64,000 nucleotides of DNA, from positions 682,001 to 746,000 of the forward strand of contig CP137319.1 of NCBI GenBank assembly GCA_033182465.1, read 5' to 3'. The notes beneath the pieces are model-generated. The model saw nothing but the letters and a program-made list of their open reading frames with translations, did no database searches and was not told the DNA's origin. A program made the position numbers and the translations under genes. Positions 1 through 9,647 of the stretch are shown piece by piece. This stretch comes from Sanghuangporus weigelae. Its lineage: Eukaryota > Basidiomycota > Agaricomycetes > Hymenochaetales > Hymenochaetaceae. Within the stretch, counting starts at the first letter, position 1. Every line of letters begins with the position of its first letter.

Positions 1-1611
1 ATTCAAGTTCCATGTCCCAGGATCTCGTTCTAATATAATGTTTAGGACTCCGCGCTCGCTATTAATCGAATAAACTTACGCAAGCCGATCTAGAAAATGG
101 GTTTAGCGAACTGTTCAACACACCTAACAAGCACGACTCACCGAATAGGCTAGACGGAACATAACACCACTCCAGAGCCATTGGCGATCGCACGCCGGAC
201 TATCAACGCGGTTGAAGTACTGAACCATCAAGAACAAAGCCTCTACCGCAGCACTCGTTGCCTCCTTGACGATCGGGCTTATAGACATTGACGCACAGGC
301 AACAAGGTAGTACTTTTCACTTTCCGCTCTGTCGTTAGCATCTTCACTCAAGATAGAGCCAATCGCCAAAACAAGATAAATAACCGCGAGCTGGTGTGCA
401 TGGAGTTTCTCTCCTACTGTTAACCCTTGCGTCGATCCCAAAAGGACTTCAAACAGGAACGAGACAAATTTGTCTTGTTGCAGTACCTGGTATCTACATT
501 AATCAGACATAAAAATTCAACAAGGTTGAGTGAGTAAAGCTAGGCACATGCACACTCACGAGGAGCCAACATGCTCGAAATAAAGAAGAGCAATGGCCAA
601 TGCTTTGTTATGATTCGGCAGATAGCTGAGGATCTCGGCCTTAACTTCTGGTTCAGGCGTAACAATACAGAAGGGGAACGCGTTGATAAGGTCAATGATG
701 GACTGTGGTAAGCCGTAGCGATACATATTGTGCGGATGCAATGTTCTGAGAGGATCGTCTTCCGAATTCTGATGTCGAACAAAATTAGACATCATATCAG
801 CTTCTATTGATGATTTCAAGACGAACCGGAAGTAATGTTTGGAGGAACTTGATGAGAGGCAGCGAAAGTTAGTTTGAAACACGAGAAAATGGAAAACAGA
901 CAAAGGTACCTCTGAAGCTGAAGATTGACCATGGAAACGAGCTTGACCCTGCTCTCCGATAGAAAGAGAACCGACGAGCTGGGATGCTTCATCTACATCG
1001 TCCTTCTCTTCCTCACATTGTTCTGCGTCAGGTTCGTTTGAGGGTTCTCTGCCTTCAAGCAATGGATGTGGTTGAGGAGAAATCTGAGCCTGTGTTTTGG
1101 CCAATGCATCTTCCAGTTCCCGCACGCGTGAGTTCAGCCGCCTGACAGACTGAAGAAGGGCCTCGTTCTGCGATTGTAATACTCTGAAGCGGCCTGATGA
1201 GACACGAGTTCATAATGAGGAGAGTTCAACGTACTTGTTTCCCTTTGTCGCCGTCAAAGTCCCTGCAGCAGCAAATCCAAGTTCAGTTCCTCCAGCAGAG
1301 CGTCATTCAATGACACAGCGTACCGTCTGGGCAAATGTTTGCGCAACCTCTCCTTACGCATGCCTATATGCTGGTATGAGTGGATTCCTACGCACCCGTA
1401 AAAGGCAACGAGCTCACCGAGCACGGAAAGGTACGATCGCACTTCAATTTAGACCTGAATGAGCAAGCTATGAGCCATGGCGGTGGTGCGCGAAAGTGCA
1501 ATGTGAAGCTGACCTCCTGCACTCGGCGCAGGACATGCCGATCTTGCGCAAGTCGTTCTTGTTCACATGCGTCGAAGCCTTCGACAGATCCTTTTCGCTC
1601 ACGTTCACCAT
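1..1611 (-). CDS. Zn2Cys6 fungal-specific transcription factor, 3' end off the left edge
   Basis: Nuclear DNA-binding regulator. The first coding exon (1514-1611) begins MVNVSEKDL and ends in CAECRR. Exons 1418-1454 and 1324-1363 supply KLKCDRTFPC and ACVRRGCANICPD, completing a binuclear zinc cluster with six or more cysteines. Exon 1235-1262 adds TLTATKGNK. Exon 910-1183 gives a coiled linker (QSVRRLNSRVRELEDAL) and an acidic stretch. Exons 560-768 and 142-493 carry the start of the Fungal_trans regulatory domain (HAHQLAVIYLVLAIGS; QWLWSGVMFRLAYS). A 10-nt exon (80-89) and exon 1-29 continue with IGLQRDPGTWNLN, as expected for this family. All nine exon phases agree. The protein continues beyond base 1. 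Target genes cannot be inferred. The domains are certain; the exact start is likely but not proven. Confidence 0.88.
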
Positions 1612-2557
1612 CGAGGGTTTACACGGATTCACAACCAGACAGAGGGAGGAAGAATAGTAGGGACAATCCTCAGGGCCAGGCTGGCTTACTTATGTTTATA
1701 GGAGATGATGGTAGTTGACGGAAAAGGAAGTGTTTCTCGTTATGAAAGCAACAAACTTGCTGACTGACAACCGAACCGAAACACGATAAATCAAATCAAT
1801 AAAATGCAATAAAATGCACAGCAAAGTCTAATTAATCACTGCTACCAAATGCTTCTCAAATCTATGGCGCCTGCGTGCCGCGCAACAGTGTGAAACGACA
1901 TCGCGCGCGTCCCGCAACAAAGCACGAAACTGCCAAGTTGATCAAAAACCTTCGCCACTAATCATCCTCCTCCTTCCCCATCCATCACTCCGTCGTAGGA
2001 ACACCTTTTGCGCCAAAGAAACCTAGGACAGCTGAAAGATGCGCCGTTAGCGAGCGGGAATGATGACTAACGTGAGAGTGATAGAAAGACTTTTCAAAGA
2101 GATGTGTGGTCAGAAGAAGCGAGACAGAGTCTCGAAGGTAGCTGAGATAGTTTTCTGCACAGCGAACAGCGCCGCTAAAGCCAAATGCCTCAAACATCAT
2201 ACACAAAAACAGAAACAGATTGAAGAATTGAGGGAGCACTCACTATGATCATCATGGAATATGGAGAAAATGCACCCACGGGCCAGGAGGCAGGACATAA
2301 CCGACATCACATGATGTGCGCGCGCCGATCGAGGCCGATCGGTAACTTCAAGTACCGTCACTTTTTTAATTACATAAGATGGGAAAACTGCTTTGTTTGG
2401 CGAAGTCGATCACATCAAATTTCTGCGCCACAAGATTTGCTTTGCCGAGTTTGCAAATGGAGGATAAGTTAGATATTTCTGAATATTGTCTATCTACTCG
2501 GTAATGCAACGACAGGTCACAACAGACCAGAAGCACTCCTTGATCGCAGAATCCCGA
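1612..2557. other. intergenic region without a confident gene
   Basis: This 0.95-kb stretch lies between the transcription factor start and the RPC4 stop. It is AT-richer than the flanking genes. An intron-like string on the minus strand (gttagt ... gctaac ... tttcag, about 2031-2070) hints at a small spliced transcript near 1985-2260. No combination of exons gave a convincing protein, so no gene is called. Confidence 0.5.
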
Positions 2558-4253
2558 TCACTTCTGCACTTTCTTCTTGGGTTTCTCCTTCTTCTCTTCC
2601 TCCATCTTTATCAAATCTTCTTCAGGCTTGTCGACATCCATTGCAGCCTGCTGTTCGGCAGTCTCGAGAGATTCGAGTAGTGCATCGATGTCAGGAGACA
2701 CAACAAATCTGCGGTTCACCTCACCAATGACGCTCAGCTTCTTTTTCTCCATGTCGACGTGCACGGCGTGCTGGAGGAAGGATGGCTGCGTCGCTGCCGT
2801 GACCTAGTAAGGAGTAAACTATGACGACAGTATATGGAGAACAGCAGAACCCACATCAAGTAAGATTCCATTTTCTAATCGCATCCTGACAGCACCGCTT
2901 TGATGGATCTCGAGTTGGCCGATAACACCATCAAGTGGTACACTTGGCGTATCGACCGAAGGCGTACTCGCTCCAGACGCAGGAGGCTTAACGTCAGGAG
3001 CAAAGGTAACTGCCTTCTTTACCTTTTCTGATCCCTCGGGAGCTTTGCCCTTGTCAGTGGGTTTTGGGGTAGCGTCAGTCATGTCGACGTCCACAGTTTT
3101 TGTAGATTCGCGAGGAAGAAACGTTGGGAATGGTTCGGGAAATTGAAAGAAGTAAAGTTTCTCTTGTCGGACGTTTGAATCCTGTGTTCGGTGTTAGGAT
3201 GATTGCTTCAGCAAGATAACGACTTAAACAGACCATGTCTTGATCCTCTTCCTGTAAAGCAAAGTCGTTGAAGATATCTTCCATTTCCTCTTCCTCTTCG
3301 CTCTCAGAAAGATCCAAAGCGTTTGCAAGATCAACTTGTTCTTCTTCATGTTCTTCGAGTTCAACATCTTGAGGTTCAGCTGTGTCCGGAAATCCGCTAA
3401 GACTCGAGATACTCAAAGTGAAGTAAAGTCACAACGGACCTTTCACTTTCCCCTTGTCTTTTGAGGCTTCCCTTTCTATAGAAGACTTCTTTCTCTTCTC
3501 CCGTACTTTCTCTTTCGTTAAACTTTCCGGTGCCATCCAGTCCATCTTTCGTATTTCATCCATATCAACAATCTCAACACCCTCATCCGGATCAGAGTAT
3601 GTCTCAGCCTCTACTTCCACGAACTTCTGTGAAGAATCAGAAGGCTCGCGCTTAAGGGTCGGTACAGTTGACCGTGTGAGTCCTGTGCCGACGGAAGATG
3701 ATGCTGGTGCTCCAGAACCAGAGCTACGAGATGCCGCAGAAAAATTTGAACGTGGTCCTGATCGTTTGGTTGCGGCAGAGCCTGACATGGTTGGACCGAG
3801 TGCAAGTGGTCCAGTTGCCATCATTTCAGGCGCGGTACGAGGTGCCCCACCACGAGCATCTCCTCGTCCACGCCCTCTTGCAGCCCCTCGTCCTCTTCCT
3901 CTCATCTCTGTCGCAGGTTTCTCAGCCTTGCTTTCCTATCCGCAACTATATGAGCAAAACGCTCTTCATCGCATATATCAAGAATGCGTGTAGCAAGACG
4001 AATTAAAGCGCACCGATTGCGTGGGTTCCCTGTTTAGTATTCATACACACGCGTCAGCAGAGCTGGAACACATGCTTTATGGGTTGAAGACGCACTCCTT
4101 CTTTCTCCGTGAAGGCAATACAGGTATGAACTTCATTCTAGACGTACCCCGACGCGTTACGTCGTCCTGCCTTCTTGCGAGGTTTGCGATGGCTTTTGGT
4201 GTTGTGCCATTTTGACTTTGCTGACCTGAACTAGAACCAGGTTGTCCAGACAT
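2558..4253 (-). CDS. RPC53: DNA-directed RNA polymerase III subunit RPC4 (Rpc53 family)
   Basis: Subunit of the RPC4-RPC5 heterodimer of RNA polymerase III, which acts in promoter opening, termination and reinitiation in the nucleus. The N-terminus (exon 4096-4253) has the family block RRGTSRMKFIPVLPSRRKK. A 16-nt exon (4014-4029) follows, then an exon from 3935 with an RGRG-rich stretch, an acidic region, and KLYFFQFPEPFPTF, the RPC4 dimerisation signature. The C-terminal block is GQLEIHQSGAVRMRLENGI, then TQPSFLQHAVHVDMEKKKL and a lysine-rich tail. The start codon at 4253 is followed directly by a Gln/Ser-rich leader. It is head-to-head with the XPT1-like gene, start codons 194 bp apart. 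Family assignment is firm; one donor (gttgtg near 3443) is unusual. Confidence 0.93.
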
Positions 4254-4447
4254 TTTTTATTCAATCAGTGAATGAAAGGAAGAGAAAGGATCACTATTCG
4301 TATGGTCGAGTTGAGTCACGATGAAGAGAAAGTCGAAGCGAACGCGTCGATCACTCAGACGCGCGAGCTGTGTTTCTTCCCACCCGTATAGATTTCTCTA
4401 TTGCTTTCTTGTCATATACATACATACATTTTCTACCTCTTGCAACG
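4254..4447. promoter_or_regulatory. shared intergenic promoter of RPC4 and XPT1-like gene
   Basis: The 194 bp between two divergent start codons must hold both core promoters. A pyrimidine-rich run just upstream of the plus-strand ATG (ttctacctcttgcaacg) is typical of fungal start sites. No motif could be assigned with certainty. Confidence 0.5.
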
Positions 4448-5661
4448 ATGGGCTCACTCAACGAGCCAGAGCACTTGGTGAGTTGCATACATCAACTACA
4501 ATGCATTCAGTCATCTCAACAAACTTTGAAGCGCGTTACTTACAATGATGTGCACAACATCATAAAAGCCGCATCAAAGAAAATTGCAGAGTGGAAGCCA
4601 AATCTGCTTGTCGCCATTGGTGAGGTACTCAACATCCTAACCTCGCTACATTATCGGCTCACATGCAGCCCAGGTGGAGGGTCAGTCCTAGGCTCTCCTA
4701 TTCTCCTTTGCAGCATCAGATGAACAAAGATAACCGTGCATACATACAGCGGCTTCTTCCCCGCGCGCGTATTGGTGGGCTTCTTCTCTATCCAACGAAT
4801 GCTCCCGGAGACGTCGCTAACATCCAACTTCTTCATACTATCACAGCGCACCTTCTTGAAAGATCCAGCCACCAAGAAAAACATACCTATCTTTGCTATC
4901 GGTCTATCATTGTACGAGTCGTTGCCTGGAACGACGACGGAGCAGATTGGAAACGAAGTAATTAGGACGCAATGGCTGTGAGTCCCCAACAATTCTATTG
5001 ATGAATTGGTCTCTGAGACATTATCTCATACTAATAGAGGGCCAGAAGGTGCTAAGGTTCTCTTGGGACGCCGTGTCTTGATTGTTGTGAGTAATTTGTT
5101 GCTGCTTTAATGGTACTCCTTTGACTCTGCCGTCAGGACGAAGTTGATGATACTCGCAAAACTTTACAGTAAGTTAATTACGTATGAAGCGGGACATGCA
5201 GCTCATGCCTACTCTCCTAAGCTATGCCTGCAAGGAACTGAAGGAAGACATCGAGAAGGAGATTCTTGCTTTGCCTGAGGATCAGCGCGAAGCAGCTCGT
5301 GCAGACTTCGCAATCTTCGTCGTGCACAACAAGCTCAAGGAAAAGGCTGCCGAATTGCCTCCCGATTTACCGTGAGTATACGTGTCGATTATTCCGAGCG
5401 TATGCTAAAGATGACTTTCCCTCTGGATTAGGTATTTCCCAGGGCAGGAGGTACCCGATGTCTGGTAAGATTTGGACCTCTAACCATCCATCGATTACTG
5501 ACTTTGTACTGTAAAGGTTGGACTATCCTTGGGAGATTGAGTACGTGTCGTCTCACGGATATATTCTGAAACATTCTCATAGTCATTATTTTCTCAGGGA
5601 TATTGAGCTCCATGACAAGTTAGCAGCAGAGGACAAGCTAAAGAATAAAACAGCAACTTGA
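4448..5661 (+). CDS. XPT1: xanthine/guanine phosphoribosyltransferase, XPT1-like
   Basis: Purine salvage enzyme transferring the phosphoribosyl group of PRPP to xanthine or guanine; cytosolic in yeast. Ten exons sum to 687 nt (228 aa), close to the yeast protein: 4448-4619, 4674-4680, 4750-4774, 4847-4977, 5038-5086, 5137-5168, 5222-5371, 5432-5464, 5517-5540, 5598-5661. Visible motifs are LLVAIGGGGFFPARVL (loop), FAIGLSLYE, IGNEVIRTQWL, the PRPP-binding LIVDEVDDTRKTL, and a C-terminal DVWLDYPWEIEDIELHDKL as in Xpt1. The second exon is only 7 nt and is needed both for frame and for the glycine run. The gene is short, intron-dense and divergent from RPC4. Confidence 0.94.
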
Positions 5662-6129
5662 ACAGTCGACACATAATACGTGTATTTGAGAGTGATTGTT
5701 TGTTATACCTAGACTGTATCTCGAATTGTAACCGAGAGAAAAGATTCTTTTTTTTTTCTTTTTTTGGGAAGCGTGAGACTTCATTGGATCTCCGGAGGTG
5801 GACCAATTGGGTTGCACAAACATCGCGATGATTGGCAGAAAGGCGTAGGGACGCTCTCAGCCTCATCTACCCGCTCCCATCGACTCTGACACGTACGCCT
5901 TTCGCGCGTTCATCTCTACTCGTCGACGAGCAGTACACCTGGTCTCTGTCCTGTCATCGTCACGAGCAATATCTCTCAGAATTTCTACCTTGGCTTTGGC
6001 TGCGGGAGCTAAGGCTGGTGACTAAATCGGGTTTTGTTCCCGGTCTCGGCGGTGGCGAACTTTGTGAAGTGACTTGCACGGCGTTATCATTGAACCGTTC
6101 TTCCTTCTCCTCTTAATCCCTACGATTTC
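5662..6129. other. intergenic, 3' UTR of XPT1-like gene and promoter of mitoferrin gene
   Basis: No coding potential was recognised. The stretch holds a T-rich run at about 5749-5766 and a pyrimidine-rich zone just before the ATG at 6130. Open frames here overlap each other and match nothing recognised. Confidence 0.6.
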
Positions 6130-7433
6130 ATGGCTGAGCATGATTCCGATATTGAGTACGAAGGGTTGACATCAGACGCGGGTCTCGCGGTACGTGCGAT
6201 GTTGTGTTAGCTCTCTAAGAACGAAATGTTCATTTTCTGTTCCGATCTGGATGTTTGCGTGTTTAGGTGAACATGGCTGCGGGTGCTCTTGTGAGTTGCA
6301 TTCTTGTGTTTTTCCTAGCGCCGTTGTGTTGATCTGCATTCTACCATGTAGGCTGGTATCACGGAGCACGCCGTAATGTATCCAATAGACAGTATAAAAG
6401 TGCGATATTTTCAGCCCTCTCATTCAGGCTCTCTTGATGACTCAGGCCATGTTCGTTTCTGCAGACGCGAATGCAAGTCTTCGCGACCAACCAAGCAGCC
6501 ATCTACTCCGGCGTAGGCAATGCATTCTCACGGATATCGTCGACAGAGGGGATGCGTGCTTTATGGCGAGGTGTCAACTCGGTGATTGTGGGAGCGGGGC
6601 CAGCACATGCGGTTCACTTTGGTGTGTATGAGGCGGTTAAGGAGCTGACGGGTGGAAATAGAGTGGGGCACCAGATGGTTTCGACATGTACGTTGGTGCA
6701 TTGTTTGATTCAAGTTTCGTGAACTAATCCTATGCCCGTTGCTGCTTATAGCTATAGCGGGTGCTGCTGCGACCATTGCCAGTGATGCTTTAATGAACCC
6801 ATTCGATGGTGCGATATTTCATGAGAACAGATAATAACATTATGTTTTTCTCATCAGCTCCTAGTCATTAAGCAGCGAATGCAAATACACGGCTCAGAGT
6901 TCCGCTCCGTCGTAAAATGTGCACGTTCGGTGTTCAAAAACGAAGGGATCGGAGCATTCTACGTCTCATATCCAACGACACTTATGATGACTGTACCATT
7001 CACCGCGGTGCAGTTCACCGTCTACGAGCACGTAAAGCGGATTTTCAACCCGCGGAACGACTACTCTCCAGCAACGCATGTAGTTTCGGGAGGACTGGCC
7101 GGTGCAGTCGGCGCAGGTGTGACAACGCCCCTGGACGTAGCCAAAACGCTCTTGCAGACCCGTGGGACGTCGAGCGACCGGGAAATCCGAAATGCACGTG
7201 GGATTGTGGATGCAATGCGAATTATCTACAGGCGAGATGGGATGAGGGGCTTTGCGAGAGGGTTGACGCCTCGTATGCTTACACACATGCCGAGTAATGC
7301 ACTCTGTTGGCTTTCGTATGAATTCTTCAGTGAGTTCTTCGTCCTTATTTTCCTGATAACATCTACTCTCGCGCTTCGAGCCTTTACTGATTATCTACGT
7401 CTATCTTCAACAGAGGCTGCTATTCGCGATTAA
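6130..7433 (+). CDS. MRS4: mitochondrial iron carrier, mitoferrin (MRS3/MRS4 family)
   Basis: Inner-membrane carrier importing ferrous iron for haem and Fe-S synthesis. Seven exons (6130-6189, 6267-6290, 6352-6399, 6465-6687, 6752-6808, 6865-7329, 7414-7433) sum to 897 nt, 298 aa, the normal carrier length. Three repeats with P-x-D/E-x-x-K/R signatures are present: YPIDSIKTRMQ, NPFDVIKQRMQ and TPLDVAKTLLQTR. The block VNMAAGALAGITEHAVMYP and VGAGPAHAVHFGVYE are typical of mitoferrins rather than other carriers. The second coding exon is only 24 nt. It lies between XPT1 and RPC6, all on the plus strand. MRS3 versus MRS4 cannot be told apart; most basidiomycetes have one. Confidence 0.93.
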
Positions 7434-7831
7434 ACGAGTCACGATTCATTGTGATAGATTATTATCTACGTACTTCTCATGCGCCACCTACTTACCTTGC
7501 TAGTATTGGTAGACCCGTGCACGTTTCTCGCGATTATCCGGATTACATCCTCTCTTCTCGAGCTCTGCTCTCCATCATCTTCACGCCAGCTTGATTTTTT
7601 GTCCACACGATTTTGTTTACTAGTTTACTGCACTTTCTATAATGCACGCGCAATAAAGTCTGACTGAAGTGTATGGTATGGACTGAGTCATCGTCCAATG
7701 ATGAACGAACCCGTTATCTTATCGGCGCACGTGAAAGCACGGGACTACTTAATTTTGGGGCTGAAAATCAAACAACTAGTAGTACTCTCAAGATCTCAGA
7801 ATCTGATTCTGAGCGTAGCAAAATATTCGTC
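7434..7831. other. intergenic, 3' region of mitoferrin and promoter of RPC6
   Basis: No gene recognised. An in-frame upstream ATG at 7673 could extend RPC6 by 53 residues, but that extension has no family resemblance and the ATG at 7832 matches the usual N-terminus. Confidence 0.55.
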
Positions 7832-9487
7832 ATGAGTGCAAAGTCCAGGAAACTCAATGCAGTTGAGCAAAAGATCCACCAGGCTTTCTTGTCTGCGAAT
7901 AACATGGTGCGTTTGACTCTGCTCGACTTCCTGAAGGATTCGACAGTTGATTCATTTCATACAGACGTTAACGCAGAACCAGATCGATGCTATCGAATCC
8001 GACCAGAAGAAGCGTATGGATTCGATCAACTTCTTACTCGCAACGGTGAGCTAGATTGAGAGTAGTGGCGATGCGCGATTGAGTTAAGTTAAATTTTTGG
8101 TAGGGATTGATTCGTGTGTTGGTGGATGGGAAGGGCAGTATCTCGGCCTATCGTGCTGTCGGGAAGAAGGAAGTCGAGGCGTAAGTGTCTTGCGCTTGAT
8201 CACACATGGATGGCTTCTGAGCGTCTTTGCTTGTGGACTATAGGAAGAAAGACCTTGCTCAAGAAGAGTTATTGGTCCTCAATCACATCCAAGCCTCTGG
8301 GAACGAAGGTCCTTCAGTTCGACATACCTATGAAGCTTGAATGCTTAGATTAACCCTTTGATGATAGGAATATGGACGAAACATCTCAAGACGAAAACAG
8401 AGCTACACCAGACAGTCATCGACAGGTGCCTCAAGTCGCTTGTGAACAAGAAGCTGATCAAGAGAATCGAGAATGTGAAGGTTAGTCTTATACTTCACTT
8501 GAATAAACCAGCGTTACTGAACTCGTTAATCGTTTAGTATCCGACGCGAAAGATATACATGCTCTACGAGTTGGAACCATCTTCGGCGATTACTGGTGGC
8601 CCGTGGTATACGGACAACGAACTCGATACTGAGTTCATCAAGTTGCTCATGGATGCCTGTATGAAATTTATCCGGGAAAAGGTGAGCCAAGATTTGACCA
8701 ATTCCGTGTTCATCGAAATGCTAATACATTCTCAGAGCTTCCCTAGAGGGAAAGGCGATGCTCTTTTCGCAATATCAGCCGCACCTGCATACCCTACGAC
8801 GCAACAAATTCGAATCTTCTTACAAAAGACCCGCATCACAGAAACGGAATTGACCGAGGAACACATTGAGATGCTTCTAAATGTGCTTATTACCGACGGG
8901 CAGATCGAAAGAGTATGTTTTTGATATATTGCTCTCCAAGGCAACACATTGATTTTCTATGTTTGATTAGTTGCCCGCTTTTGGAGCTGCGCTGTGGGAA
9001 GCGAATGGTCGAGCTGATGAAATGGAGAGTGATGACGGAGACAGACAGCGGAAGCGAAAGAAGAAGGACTCAAGCAACGAACGAGAAAAGAAGCGCCGTC
9101 GAAAGGCAGGGAAAACTGTATTGTCGGAATCTGAATCGGTTTCTGATGAAGATGTGAAATGTGAGAATGAAGGTAGTGGTGCAGACAAAAGTGAGGAGGA
9201 GCGAGACGGTGAGTCCTGTATCTCCTTTCTAGATGTAGTTCTGATGGGAAGCTGAAGGACCAAATCCAGTCGGCATTCCTAACAGACCAGCACTAAACGC
9301 AGAAGATTTCGGCGGAGCTTACGTCTATCGCGCAATTAGACAAGAACGTGTTGCTTTGGGCTGGTCGGAAGCTCCATGCGGGCGATGTCCACAATTCGAA
9401 TTTTGCAAAGATGGAGGGCCAGTGAATCCACAGGATTGCCACTATTATGGCGGGTGGCTGGCACAGACGGAGATCGCAATAGAGTGA
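7832..9487 (+). CDS. RPC34: DNA-directed RNA polymerase III subunit RPC6 (Rpc34 family)
   Basis: Subunit of the RPC3-RPC6-RPC7 initiation heterotrimer that contacts TFIIIB. Nine exons (7832-7906, 7965-8045, 8104-8180, 8244-8308, 8368-8480, 8538-8681, 8736-8912, 8971-9208, 9258-9487) sum to 1200 nt, 399 aa. The tandem winged helices are visible: LTQNQIDAIESDQKKRMDSI, GLIRVLVDGKGSISYRAVGK, IWTKHLKTKTELHQTVIDR and KKLIKRIENVKYPTRKIYML. A Lys/Glu-rich nuclear-type insert (about residues 285-325) precedes the C-terminal cysteine motif CGRCPQFEFC...PQDCHYY, which in homologues ligates an Fe-S cluster. RPC4 starts 3.6 kb upstream on the other strand. It ends 160 bp from the convergent biotin ligase stop. 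Confidence 0.94.
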
Positions 9488-9647
9488 CTTCTGAGTGGCT
9501 TGAAAAACATATAGTGGAGTTCTATCAATACATTATATTTTTATCATCGCATATACATTTTGTTGAATTCTTTGCTTGCACTCTTCTATCAAATGGCGCC
9601 CTTGATCTATTCAAAACCTTCAATCCTACAGGCTTCCGTTCTTTCGC

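Noticed and set aside
2055-2150. Possible box C/D snoRNA (AATGATGA ... CTGA)
   Set aside because: No terminal stem and no recognisable guide pairing; the boxes are expected by chance.
1985-2260. Possible small spliced minus-strand gene ending GFFGAKGVPTTE
   Set aside because: A good-looking intron exists (gttagt...tttcag) but removing it puts the upstream exon out of frame with that ending, and no start codon joins in phase.
7673-7831. N-terminal extension of RPC6 from an upstream ATG
   Set aside because: The extra 53 residues do not resemble the family and the ATG at 7832 matches the usual start.
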